Positions 9,979-18,008 of a stretch of DNA of 64,000 bases are shown in pieces. Every line of letters starts with the position of its first letter. Position 1 is the first letter of the stretch. Position numbers and translations under genes: made by a program. Source of the stretch: Acidimicrobiales bacterium (lineage in GTDB: Bacteria; Actinomycetota; Acidimicrobiia; Acidimicrobiales; Poriferisodalaceae); the NCBI GenBank assembly GCA_030743005.1, contig JASLTG010000001.1, forward strand, positions 109,975-173,974, in the 5' to 3' direction. A model generated the notes under the pieces. It searched no databases and was not told where the DNA came from. It worked only from the letters and a program-made list of their open reading frames with translations.

Positions 9979-11148
9979 TTAAGAAGTCACGGTTTCGTAG
10001 ATAGCCCGTTCCAATTGTTCTAGGAGATTCCCAACTTGAGGAATCATGAAAGGGAGGGTTTGAGTCATCAGGAGTGCCCCAAGACCTGTTTTGGGGTCGA
10101 CCCAGAAGTGGGTGTTGCACAGCCCTGCCCAACTTAACGAGCCTGCTTGGCGGCCTCCATTAACATCCTCTTCGTTTATTTGAAATGTCAGGCCCCAAGA
10201 CTTGGGGGTTCCGGACATGAACTCAAAGTCGGCACTCACCTTTTGATTTTGAGATACGACGGGTGATACCCGTAAGCCGCCCATGCTGTTGCTGGACATC
10301 AACGAAACGGTCTGTGGGGATAACAGGCGTTGACCTGCTAATTCTCCGCCACGTAAGAGCATCTGCATAAATTTTGCATAGTCGGTCACTGTGGAGAAGA
10401 GCCCACCACCACCACTGTCGAACTCTGTTTTTCGTGTCTTTTCGCTTGAAATTAGTGCGTTCCAGGTGTCCCCGTTAAGCACATGGGTGGCAGCTCGGCG
10501 GTCTTGCATATCTGGGCGACAGTCATATGCGGTGTTGGTCATCGCTAACGGATCGAAGATCTCTGCCTGCATCCACTCTGCGAGTGATACGTCGCTCACT
10601 GCTTCAAGTAGCTGACCCGCCCAGTCGATCCCGATCCCGTATTCCCAACGAGTTCCAGGATCGAACGAGAGTGGTTGGCGCAAAGAATCAAGTTTGCCAC
10701 TACCGGTCCCGGGGTTTCCGGTGCAGTCCTTCCAAGCTGCCATCTCTGAATTCCAAACCTCATATGTGAAGCCAGAGGTATGGGTGAGCAGGTTACGCAG
10801 AGTTACTGGGTGACTTGGGGGGCGCAAAAGTGGTTTGGTTTGGCTGAAACCCTCGAGGACCTGAACTTCTCCGAGCCACGGGATTATTTCCGCAGCGGGC
10901 TGGTCGAGCGTAAGTAAACCGCGCTCTACAGCCTGCATACATGCGGCCCCGGTTATTGGTTTTGTCATCGAAGCGATTTGAAAGACCGTGTCATCGGTCA
11001 TTGGGTCTTGGTTCGTTTCTGATCTGACTCCGTGAGAACGAACGCTCATCAGCCCATCTTGGTTGACTACAGCTGCTATGGCCCCGGGAACGATCTTCTT
11101 CTCGATTGCTTTGGTGATGCAATTGTCGATTGCCTTATCCAGGTTCAC
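9979..11148 (-). CDS. Serine hydrolase, class C beta-lactamase/EstB family
   Basis: A penicillin-binding-protein-fold hydrolase, here more likely an esterase than a beta-lactamase. With the chosen start the nucleophile motif SxxK is Ser60-Met-Thr-Lys63 and the second catalytic Tyr is likely Tyr170 in 'WEYGIG'. No signal peptide is visible, which argues for a cytoplasmic esterase. I chose GTG 11148 because it overlaps the PhyH stop as GTGA, a classic coupling junction; a TTG at 11169 would add seven residues. Length 389 fits the family. Likely role: cleavage of an ester in the same route as the coupled PhyH enzyme; substrate unknown. Confidence 0.87.
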   Translation of the reverse strand: MNLDKAIDNCITKAIEKKIVPGAIAAVVNQDGLMSVRSHGVRSETNQDPMTDDTVFQIASMTKPITGAACMQAVERGLLTLDQPAAEIIPWLGEVQVLEGFSQTKPLLRPPSHPVTLRNLLTHTSGFTYEVWNSEMAAWKDCTGNPGTGSGKLDSLRQPLSFDPGTRWEYGIGIDWAGQLLEAVSDVSLAEWMQAEIFDPLAMTNTAYDCRPDMQDRRAATHVLNGDTWNALISSEKTRKTEFDSGGGGLFSTVTDYAKFMQMLLRGGELAGQRLLSPQTVSLMSSNSMGGLRVSPVVSQNQKVSADFEFMSGTPKSWGLTFQINEEDVNGGRQAGSLSWAGLCNTHFWVDPKTGLGALLMTQTLPFMIPQVGNLLEQLERAIYETVTS

Positions 11149-12074
11149 CGCTCCAAAGCCTCTCGCCAAGGCGTCGCGTCGATCCCGTGGTACCGGTCTT
11201 CTAGTGCGTCAACAAGTTCAGTCGTCCAGAATGGATGTCCGGGCTTTGGTGCACCAAAAAGAGCGAGTTCGTCAGGGGTACAACTTGCTGCAAACTTGGA
11301 CCAAGGCCCACGGTTCGCATTTTGTTGAAAACTGTCAAACCCGATCCACTCATGATGAGCATGCTTAAATGCGATGTTCATCAGAAACCTTGACCCTCCC
11401 TCTCGAGTTAAGTTCACTCCTCGGTGCCACACATCGGTCCGGTAGGCAAGGTAAGAGCCTCGACGACCCGCAGCAGATTGAGGTGCGGAGCCTGGCGGAG
11501 AATCACCGAGGTTGAGCACCTCAGTTGGTCCCACTCCGTCTTCGACATCGGAAAGATACAAAAAGCCGAGCATGTTCCACCAGCCCGGTTCGACGCGGTC
11601 GGGAACGATCGTGTGGTTGCGATCTTGATGGAAAGGCTGCTCGTAGTCGGTAACCCCAGTGTATTTGCCCCATATTCGCGCTTGATACAGACGGATATCC
11701 TCCGAGCCCATTGCGCGTTGAGCGAAATCAACTACCCGCGGATGGATCTGGAGCCGATTGAGGAGGTGAGAGTCGTAAGGGAAGAGCACATGTCCCAAAA
11801 ATTGACGTAAGCGAAATTCTGCCCCGGCGGTGTCGCCCTGGTTGAGTCCGTGTGATGTTCCTTGGCGTGAAGGTTGATACCGCGCGTCTGTACTCTCATT
11901 TTCAAAGTGTGCAAGGGCTTCAGGGTTACCCGAGTGATAGTCAGACGGATGAGGGAAATGCCCCCAGAGTTCTTCTACAGCAGCATCTATTTCTTCGACA
12001 GGTACTAAATCGTGGACGACGGTCCAGCCTCGGGTCTGCCATTGTTCAATAGCTGTTTCGATATCGGTGCTCAC
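11145..12074 (-). CDS. Phytanoyl-CoA dioxygenase (PhyH) family protein
   Basis: Non-heme Fe(II)/2-oxoglutarate oxygenase of the PhyH superfamily, 309 residues. The facial triad is visible: His149 and Asp151 in 'FHQDRN' and the distal His217 in 'DVWHRG'; an Arg about 12 residues later (Arg229) is the likely 2-oxoglutarate anchor. The start is GTG. It is the first gene of a coupled minus-strand unit with a serine hydrolase and an MFS carrier. Family members hydroxylate acyl-CoAs, but also many small metabolites, so the substrate cannot be assigned. A second PhyH-type gene is at 29408, only distantly alike. Confidence 0.9.
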   Translation of the reverse strand: MSTDIETAIEQWQTRGWTVVHDLVPVEEIDAAVEELWGHFPHPSDYHSGNPEALAHFENESTDARYQPSRQGTSHGLNQGDTAGAEFRLRQFLGHVLFPYDSHLLNRLQIHPRVVDFAQRAMGSEDIRLYQARIWGKYTGVTDYEQPFHQDRNHTIVPDRVEPGWWNMLGFLYLSDVEDGVGPTEVLNLGDSPPGSAPQSAAGRRGSYLAYRTDVWHRGVNLTREGGSRFLMNIAFKHAHHEWIGFDSFQQNANRGPWSKFAASCTPDELALFGAPKPGHPFWTTELVDALEDRYHGIDATPWREALER

Positions 12075-12110
12075 TGTTGGGCAGACTAGCTGGGTTCAGG
12101 CGTCTGACGG

Positions 12111-12878
12111 TTAACGAGCGCCTTGGGCGTCATGAACTCGAATCGTTGCTCCTGTGACGAAATCAGATGAAGGGGACACTAAATAGAGCAGCGTGCCGTC
12201 TAGTTGGGAGGGTTTACCCAACCTCTTTCGCGGAAACCCGGCGGTTATGTCGCCCATTCTTTCGAGCATGCCGTCCATCATTTCGCTTTCAAAGGCGCCG
12301 GGGGCGATGCAGTTGACGTTGACGTCGTATCTTGCAAATTCCAAGGCCAACATTTCTGTCATCCGGACAACAGCACTTTTTGTAATCGCGTACCAAGAGG
12401 TTCCTACGCCAGCGCTGAAAGCGGCGCCAGAGGCGATATTGACGATTCGGCCTGGAAGCTCTGCCTCTTTGAGGCGTCGAGTGACTTCACTTGCTAGGTG
12501 AAATAGAGAAGTCAAGTTCGTCGCTACCATTTCATCGACGAACGCCGGGTCCATGTTCAACGCGAGTTGAGCGTCAGGTTTGCCAGCATTGTTGACGAGA
12601 ATTTGAGTAGGTCCAAGTTCTTTTTCCACGTGATCCACTGCAGCGAACAGCGCATCTGTATCCGTGACGTCAAGTGGAACAGGCAAGACTTCTGCACCGG
12701 TGCTTCGCAGCTCTTCGGCAAGTGCTTCGAGTCGCTCAACTCGACGCCCCGCGATTGCGACACTGGCGCCGGATGCAGCTAAAACCTGCGCGAACCTGTA
12801 TCCCAAGCCGGACGTAGTGCCAGTAATAAAGGCTGTCTGACCAGTTAGGTCTGTCGAAAAGTTCGGCGTATCTGACAT
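12111..12878 (-). CDS. Short-chain dehydrogenase/reductase (SDR)
   Basis: Classical SDR of 255 residues that interconverts alcohols and ketones with NAD(P). The cofactor motif is 'TGTTSGLG' at 19-26, the structural 'NNAG' is at 96-99, and the catalytic residues are Ser150, Tyr163 and Lys167. A strong purine-rich ribosome site (GGGGGA) precedes the ATG. It is transcribed divergently from another SDR at 12971 with 92 bp between them, where an inverted repeat is found. It follows the PhyH unit on the same strand by 36 bp and might be its first gene. Substrate unknown. Confidence 0.9.
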   Translation of the reverse strand: MSDTPNFSTDLTGQTAFITGTTSGLGYRFAQVLAASGASVAIAGRRVERLEALAEELRSTGAEVLPVPLDVTDTDALFAAVDHVEKELGPTQILVNNAGKPDAQLALNMDPAFVDEMVATNLTSLFHLASEVTRRLKEAELPGRIVNIASGAAFSAGVGTSWYAITKSAVVRMTEMLALEFARYDVNVNCIAPGAFESEMMDGMLERMGDITAGFPRKRLGKPSQLDGTLLYLVSPSSDFVTGATIRVHDAQGAR

Positions 12879-12943
12879 TGGTTCCCCCAGAAGAGTAAGG
12901 ATTGTTGCTCTTCTGTCTAGGCGCGGGAGGAATGGTCGTCTAA

Positions 12944-12957
12944 TCGTGTTGACACGA
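12944..12957. promoter_or_regulatory. Inverted repeat in divergent SDR promoter region
   Basis: The arms TCGTGT and ACACGA are exact reverse complements separated by two bases. The repeat lies between two divergently read SDR genes, 14 bp before the start of the + strand gene. Its size and symmetry suit a dimeric repressor operator, but no regulator gene is encoded nearby and chance cannot be excluded. Confidence 0.35.
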
Positions 12958-12970
12958 ATTAGGGTGCGCG

Positions 12971-13750
12971 GTGGTGAATGACCAACTGATTCTTGAAGCA
13001 GGAAGAGTTAAAGACGGCACTCGAGCTCTAGTCACGGGTGGTGGATCAGGGATAGGTCAGTCAATAGCTGCAGCCCTACAGTCAGCAGGAGCCCGTGTTC
13101 TGGTCTGCGACGCGGACTCCTCAACGAATCCTGACTTCGTCGTCGACGTAGTAGAGGAAGCCGCCGTCCAGGAAATGTTCATGGACATAGAACAACAGCT
13201 GGGTGGTTTGGACGTGTTGGTGAACAATGTGGGGATTGCGGGCCCGGCAGGGCTAGTAGATGAAATTCCCGTTGACGATTTTGATCAGGTCTTGCGGGTT
13301 AATGTTGGAGGGACTTTTCGAGTTACTAGCCAAGCGGTGCCGTTGTTGAGAGCATCAGGCGGTGGCTTGATAGTCAACGTAGCTTCAACTGCAGGAATTT
13401 TCCCTTACCCGTATCGCTCGCCGTATGTTGCATCTAAATGGGCGATGGTTGGCCTTGGGCGGAGCTGGGCCATGGAATTAGGTGAGGACAACATTCGAGT
13501 CAATGTGATTTGCCCAGGTTCTGTTGGAGGCCCTCGAATGGACCAGGTGATAGCACGAGAGGCAGTCGCTACGGGCGTTGATGAATCGGTGCTCCGGGGT
13601 GGGTATGAAAGCCAGGTTTCGATGGGTCGCTTTATGGATGCGGCAGATATTGCTGGTGCAGTGGTTTATATGGCCTCCCCAGCCGGTCGCCATGTTTCGG
13701 GACAAGTGCTTTCCGTCGATGGGGCGACCGAGACTTTGCGAAGTTCCTGA
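12971..13750 (+). CDS. Short-chain dehydrogenase/reductase (SDR)
   Basis: Classical SDR, 259 residues, with 'GGGSGIG' at 23-29, 'NNVG' at 85-88 in place of the usual NNAG, and Ser139, Tyr152, Lys156 as catalytic triad. The C-terminal 'GQVLSVDGATE' is typical of the FabG-like branch. The ORF opens with two GTG codons (12971 and 12974), and either may be the start. It is divergent from the SDR at 12111, and a nitroreductase follows 59 bp later. Probable alcohol dehydrogenase or ketoreductase of the accessory block; substrate unknown. Confidence 0.9.
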   Translation: MVNDQLILEAGRVKDGTRALVTGGGSGIGQSIAAALQSAGARVLVCDADSSTNPDFVVDVVEEAAVQEMFMDIEQQLGGLDVLVNNVGIAGPAGLVDEIPVDDFDQVLRVNVGGTFRVTSQAVPLLRASGGGLIVNVASTAGIFPYPYRSPYVASKWAMVGLGRSWAMELGEDNIRVNVICPGSVGGPRMDQVIAREAVATGVDESVLRGGYESQVSMGRFMDAADIAGAVVYMASPAGRHVSGQVLSVDGATETLRSS

Positions 13751-13809
13751 GCAGCGAGCTGTGCTTTAGGGCACACTCGTGGGGTCCTTCAATCCCAGGA
13801 GCTAACAAC

Positions 13810-14460
13810 GTGAATGTCACCGAAGCAACTCAGCGGAGAGCATCAATTAGATCCTTTCTTCCTGACCCCGTGGCCGACGAGCAAATCAAAGACCTGTTAG
13901 AGGTTGCCTCTCGCGCTCCTTCTGGCGGAAATGTTCAACCCTGGAAGGTCTACGTGCTTAATGGGGACTCCATGGAACGGTTTCGATCATTTATATCGAG
14001 CCGTAGTCCAGGAGATTCTGAGTACCCGGTGTACCCGCCCAGCCTTCAAGAACCGTATCGAACTAATCGATATGAACTAGGTGAGGCGATGTACGAAAAG
14101 CTTGGGATTCCTCGTGAGGACAAACCGGCGCGACTAGCTCACCTAGCGAGAAACTTTGATTTTTTTGGTGCACCTGCAGCGTTCTTTTGTTTCATTGAAA
14201 GAAATATGGGTTCGGCACAATGGTCTGATTTAGGAATGTTCTTGCAGACGTTTATGTTGTTGGCTGTGGAAGCTGGCTTGGATACGTGCGCGCAGGAAGC
14301 TTGGGCTAACCATTGGTCAGATGTACAAGAGTTCTGTGGTGCGCCGGAACAAGAGATGCTGTTTTGTGGAATGGCAATAGGTAAACGCGACGAATCGAAA
14401 CCTGTTAATAGTCTCAGAAGTGATCGCATGGTTGTCGATGAGTGGACGAATTGGCTGTAA
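13810..14460 (+). CDS. Nitroreductase-family flavoprotein
   Basis: FMN-dependent NAD(P)H oxidoreductase, 216 residues. The N-terminal 'RRASIRSF' and 'APSGGNVQPW' are the FMN phosphate and ring binding segments of the nitroreductase fold, and the late 'MLFCGMAIGKRD' matches the family C-terminal strand. A GTG start is preceded by AGGAG at 13797-13801, eight bases away. It is followed after 10 bp by a second, divergent nitroreductase, so the two may be cotranscribed. The family covers nitroaromatic, quinone, enone and dehalogenase activities, so the reaction stays open. Confidence 0.9.
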   Translation: MNVTEATQRRASIRSFLPDPVADEQIKDLLEVASRAPSGGNVQPWKVYVLNGDSMERFRSFISSRSPGDSEYPVYPPSLQEPYRTNRYELGEAMYEKLGIPREDKPARLAHLARNFDFFGAPAAFFCFIERNMGSAQWSDLGMFLQTFMLLAVEAGLDTCAQEAWANHWSDVQEFCGAPEQEMLFCGMAIGKRDESKPVNSLRSDRMVVDEWTNWL

Positions 14461-14470
14461 GGATCAGGAC

Positions 14471-15124
14471 ATGAACGATATCTACGAGATGATGAGCACA
14501 CTGCGGGCCGTGCGTCGGCTTCGCCCGGATCCCATCCCTGATGATGTAATGAATCGGGTGCTTCAAGCAGCGGCGTGGGCCCCCACAGGTGGCAACATGC
14601 AACCATGGCGCGTGATAGTGGTGACCAGTTCAGAACGGAAAAAGGCACTCGCTGATATCTATCGACCTGCTTGGTATCGGTATGCGAAGGGTTATGACGC
14701 GAGGATTGAACAGTTGCCGGAGGGCGAAGCCGAAAAAGCTCGTAGAAATCGAGTGGCGGGTGATTATTTGGCAGATCACCTAGAAGAAGCACCGTCGATC
14801 TTGATGTTCGTGGCTGACCCAAAAATGATGGCTATTACCGACGCAAAGTTGGATCGAATTTCGATGGTAGGTGGCGGTTCGGTATACACGGCCGTTCAGA
14901 ACGCAATGTTGGCTGCTCGGACCGAAGGTCTGGGTTGTGTGCTGACGACTCTGCATTGTTTGGCTGAAGATGAGGTTAAGGAAGCTCTAGAAATTCCGAA
15001 CGGTTGGGCCACTTTGGCGATGGTTCCTCTGGGCTATCCAGTTGGCACGGGCCATGGCACAATTACCAGGCAGACTCCCGAAACTCTTGCTTTTGATGAT
15101 GCTTTTGGAGTGGCTTGGAGTTGA
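14471..15124 (+). CDS. Nitroreductase-family flavoprotein (second copy)
   Basis: Second tandem nitroreductase-fold protein, 217 residues. 'LRAVRRLRPDP' and 'APTGGNMQPW' mark the FMN site. I chose ATG 14471, preceded by AAGGA, rather than the GTG at 14420 inside the upstream gene, which would add 17 residues absent from the family. It shares the FMN motif with its neighbour, but loops and length differ, so it looks like an old duplication or an independent recruitment. A DMT transporter starts inside its last codons (overlap of 10 bases), which suggests coupling. The middle region 'YRPAWYRYAKGYD' is specific to this copy and may form the substrate pocket. Confidence 0.9.
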   Translation: MNDIYEMMSTLRAVRRLRPDPIPDDVMNRVLQAAAWAPTGGNMQPWRVIVVTSSERKKALADIYRPAWYRYAKGYDARIEQLPEGEAEKARRNRVAGDYLADHLEEAPSILMFVADPKMMAITDAKLDRISMVGGGSVYTAVQNAMLAARTEGLGCVLTTLHCLAEDEVKEALEIPNGWATLAMVPLGYPVGTGHGTITRQTPETLAFDDAFGVAWS

Positions 15125-16083
15125 CCTCAGCAGCTACTCGGCGGCCGACCGTTTTTTCGGTCAGTGAAATTAGTGATGGCCATCCGGCGATAAGACAAAC
15201 TGGGTCCGAACGCTCACTTCCTTTGGTCGTGATGGCGGTTGTCGTTGTTGTGTGGGGATTAGGACCACCCATTACAAAACTGGTGACGGCTCCACCGCTC
15301 ATTGGAACTTTCATCCGTTTCGGTATCTCATCACCGCTGCTCCTTGTTGTGTTGGCGGTGAGAGGGCGGGTTTTGTCACGCAAGGTTCTTCTTGCGACAG
15401 CGTTACCCGGTCTGTCTTTCGGTATCAATCTGATATTTGTTTTCTCGGCTCTTCAAGAAGCAACGGTTTCGGTTCTGTCGACAGTTGTAGCGATGCAGCC
15501 GGCGCTTCTCCTAGTTCTCGCTGGACCGCTCTTCCGGGAATATCCGTCTGGTCGGCAACTTGCGTTCACCTTGCTGGGGGTTGTCGGAGCTGTGGGCGTA
15601 ATTCTTGGTGCGGGCTCGCAGGTGGGGTCCTCGTGGCTAGGGGTGGGGTTCGCGGCGCTTGCATTAGCGACGTTCACGCTTTATTTCGTTTTGACACGAC
15701 TAGCCAGAGTTGACGATGAAGTAGATCCAATCGAATGGATGGCTGGCATCAATATCTGGTCTTTCCTATCGACAATCGTTCCGATTTTATTTTTGGCCGA
15801 CCGATCTGATTGGGCTCAGTTTGGAGGAATTGATTGGTTGTGGATTTCGGTAGTTGCGTTCGTTACTGGTGTCTTTGGACATGTCTTAATGACCTGGCTG
15901 CATGGTCATCTAGAAGCTGCCCGATCGTCTCTTTACATCCTGACTATGCATCTGGTTGCCGTAGGACTCGCATGGTGGATACACGATGAACCCATCACAT
16001 GGTTACAGGGGATGTCAGGGGGAGTAGTGCTGGTTTGTGTGGCTCTCGTAGTTACTGCCCCTGATCGCCGTGAGGTTCAATGA
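15115..16083 (+). CDS. EamA/DMT-superfamily transporter
   Basis: Inner-membrane carrier of the drug/metabolite transporter superfamily, 322 residues with about ten hydrophobic helices in two EamA repeats. The start is a TTG at 15115 or 15121, overlapping the stop of the nitroreductase, and the first ~35 residues are polar. The 3' end overlaps the convergent alkyl sulfatase by 32 bases, an unusually large tail-to-tail overlap. It probably exports or imports a small metabolite handled by the nitroreductase pair; direction and substrate are not visible. Confidence 0.87.
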   Translation: MELTSAATRRPTVFSVSEISDGHPAIRQTGSERSLPLVVMAVVVVVWGLGPPITKLVTAPPLIGTFIRFGISSPLLLVVLAVRGRVLSRKVLLATALPGLSFGINLIFVFSALQEATVSVLSTVVAMQPALLLVLAGPLFREYPSGRQLAFTLLGVVGAVGVILGAGSQVGSSWLGVGFAALALATFTLYFVLTRLARVDDEVDPIEWMAGINIWSFLSTIVPILFLADRSDWAQFGGIDWLWISVVAFVTGVFGHVLMTWLHGHLEAARSSLYILTMHLVAVGLAWWIHDEPITWLQGMSGGVVLVCVALVVTAPDRREVQ

Positions 16084-17971
16084 TTGGGAAAAGACGAAAC
16101 TCCGTCAAAAGATCAAATAGCTCTAGCACCGGGGCCGGATTTCCGTCGATCATGACGTTTCCTTGTTCCAATGCATCCGAAAATGAGGCGACGCCCCCTA
16201 ACGCGTCGGCCAGGACGTGGCGCGTGAGCGTTACCGTAGCTATGGCGTCGCTTGCGTGACGATCAGGCAGATGGTGTATTGCGCAATTTGTCACGCCGAG
16301 AACGTGGTTTTCTTTTAGGTCAGAAAAGGTCCAGTTGATTTTTGCGTCCAAGTCGCGGATTGCTGAGGTGCTCAGCCGGACACCTATCGAATCAAATAGT
16401 TGTTCAGCGGTCATAGCATGGGCAAGTTGTCGCCCTCGACCAACAGTGATGTTGGGAGATCCGTTACGAAGCTCGTGTGCGCCGTAAAGGTAGGCGTTGC
16501 GCCATGTTCCGGATTCGGATTGATACCCCAATTGTTCGAAAGCATCAGCTTGAAGCTCTCTTGCTTCCTGGTGTGACGGATCGGCGAAGACCAGGTGATT
16601 CACCACCTGTGCCACCCAACGGTAATCACCAGCTTCGAAACTTTTTCTCGCTTGGCGCAGCACTTGTTCAGCGCCACCCATGAACTCGACATACTTCTCA
16701 CTGGTCTTTTTGGGAGGGTAAGGATTTAAATGTGCTGGGTTAGCGTCGTACCAGCCCAAGTATTTGTTGTAGACGGATTTGACGTTGTGGCTGACTGTTC
16801 CGTAATAACCCTGCACATGAGAGTCTGACGAAAAACAGTCAGGAAGTTCTAGCTCTTCTGCTATCTCATTAGGTGTCCAACCGCGGTTGGCCAATCGCAT
16901 CGTCTGATCGTGCATCCAACGATAAACGTCGCGTTGCTTGACCAAAAATTCCTTCAAATCCTCGGTTCCGAATCGAGGCCAATGGTGAGTAGCAATCAAG
17001 ACGTCAGAATTGTCTCCCCAGAGGTCTAGTGCTTCGTTTATGTATTTGGACCAGGCAAGAGCGTCGCGGGTTTGTGCTCCCCTGATGGGGTAGAGGTTGT
17101 GCATGTTGTGAGTGCAGTTTTCAGCCATGCATAACATTCGAAAATCAGGGAACCAAAAGTTCATTTCGGCTGGGGCTTCGGCATCAGGAGTGTTTTGAAA
17201 GATGACTCGCACTCCATCTATTTCCAGTTCGATGCCGGTGCGGTCGATGATTTCTGTTGGCGCGATGAGCCCTGATGGACTGAAAGGGAGGGCTTTACCT
17301 AGGCCGTTATCGATGTGACCTCTAGGTCCTGGAGGCAGGAATAGACCGAATTGGTACATAGCCCGGCGTGCCATAGCGGCGCCAGCAATTACGTTCTCGT
17401 TGACAACTTCTTCGAGAAAGCCCTCGGGTGCGATTATTCGAACGTTTCCGTTCTCGACTTCTTCAGGAGTTGTGACACCCAGAATCCCGCCGAAATGATC
17501 TGCATGGGAATGGGTGTAAATGACTGCCTTAACTGGTCTTTCGCCGAGGTGTTCGTTAGCGAGCTTCAGGCATGCCTCGGCTGTTGCGGCGGTTGTTAAA
17601 ACGTCAACCAGGATCCAACCGGAGTTACCGGCTATGAGTGTCAGGTTCGAAATGTCGTATCCGCGAACCTGCCAGACACCATCCATTACTTCGAAAAGGC
17701 CGTGTATAGCGTTCAGACGACCTTGGCGCCAAAGTCCGGGATGAACCGTGTCGGGTGCTTCATGGTTCTCACGTAGAAAGTCGTAACGGGCACAATCCCA
17801 AACCACATGGTCGTCGACTGTAACTGTGCCTCCAGGGAGGGTTGCAATCAACCCGCGCTGAGCTCTCTCGAAGTCGGCTTCGTCGTCGAAGGACATGATT
17901 TCTGAAGCGACAGCGTTTGCCTGAACTGTGAGTTGGGCAGCGCCCTTCGGGGCGTTGTTTGCATCTGACAT
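16052..17971 (-). CDS. Alkyl sulfatase, SdsA1/BDS1 family
   Basis: Zinc metallo-beta-lactamase-type alkyl sulfatase, 639 residues, which cleaves the sulfate ester of linear or branched alkyl sulfates to give an alcohol. The HxHxDH motif is at 154-159 ('HSHADH'); 'AENCTHNMHNLYP' and 'TDALAW'-like segments match the dimerisation region, and the last ~130 residues form the SCP2-like lipid-binding domain. The characterised SdsA1 is secreted, but no signal peptide is visible here, so a cytoplasmic enzyme is expected. An acyl-CoA dehydrogenase lies directly upstream on the same strand (37 bp), fitting alcohol oxidation followed by beta-oxidation. Confidence 0.93.
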   Translation of the reverse strand: MSDANNAPKGAAQLTVQANAVASEIMSFDDEADFERAQRGLIATLPGGTVTVDDHVVWDCARYDFLRENHEAPDTVHPGLWRQGRLNAIHGLFEVMDGVWQVRGYDISNLTLIAGNSGWILVDVLTTAATAEACLKLANEHLGERPVKAVIYTHSHADHFGGILGVTTPEEVENGNVRIIAPEGFLEEVVNENVIAGAAMARRAMYQFGLFLPPGPRGHIDNGLGKALPFSPSGLIAPTEIIDRTGIELEIDGVRVIFQNTPDAEAPAEMNFWFPDFRMLCMAENCTHNMHNLYPIRGAQTRDALAWSKYINEALDLWGDNSDVLIATHHWPRFGTEDLKEFLVKQRDVYRWMHDQTMRLANRGWTPNEIAEELELPDCFSSDSHVQGYYGTVSHNVKSVYNKYLGWYDANPAHLNPYPPKKTSEKYVEFMGGAEQVLRQARKSFEAGDYRWVAQVVNHLVFADPSHQEARELQADAFEQLGYQSESGTWRNAYLYGAHELRNGSPNITVGRGRQLAHAMTAEQLFDSIGVRLSTSAIRDLDAKINWTFSDLKENHVLGVTNCAIHHLPDRHASDAIATVTLTRHVLADALGGVASFSDALEQGNVMIDGNPAPVLELFDLLTEFRLFPIIEPHGDQGQ

Positions 17972-18008
17972 AGTGTTCCCTTGAGTGAATCCTGAGAATC
18001 TATCTTTC

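Noticed and set aside
14139..14822. A 227-residue minus-strand frame
   Set aside because: Antisense to both nitroreductases, without a domain or ribosome site.
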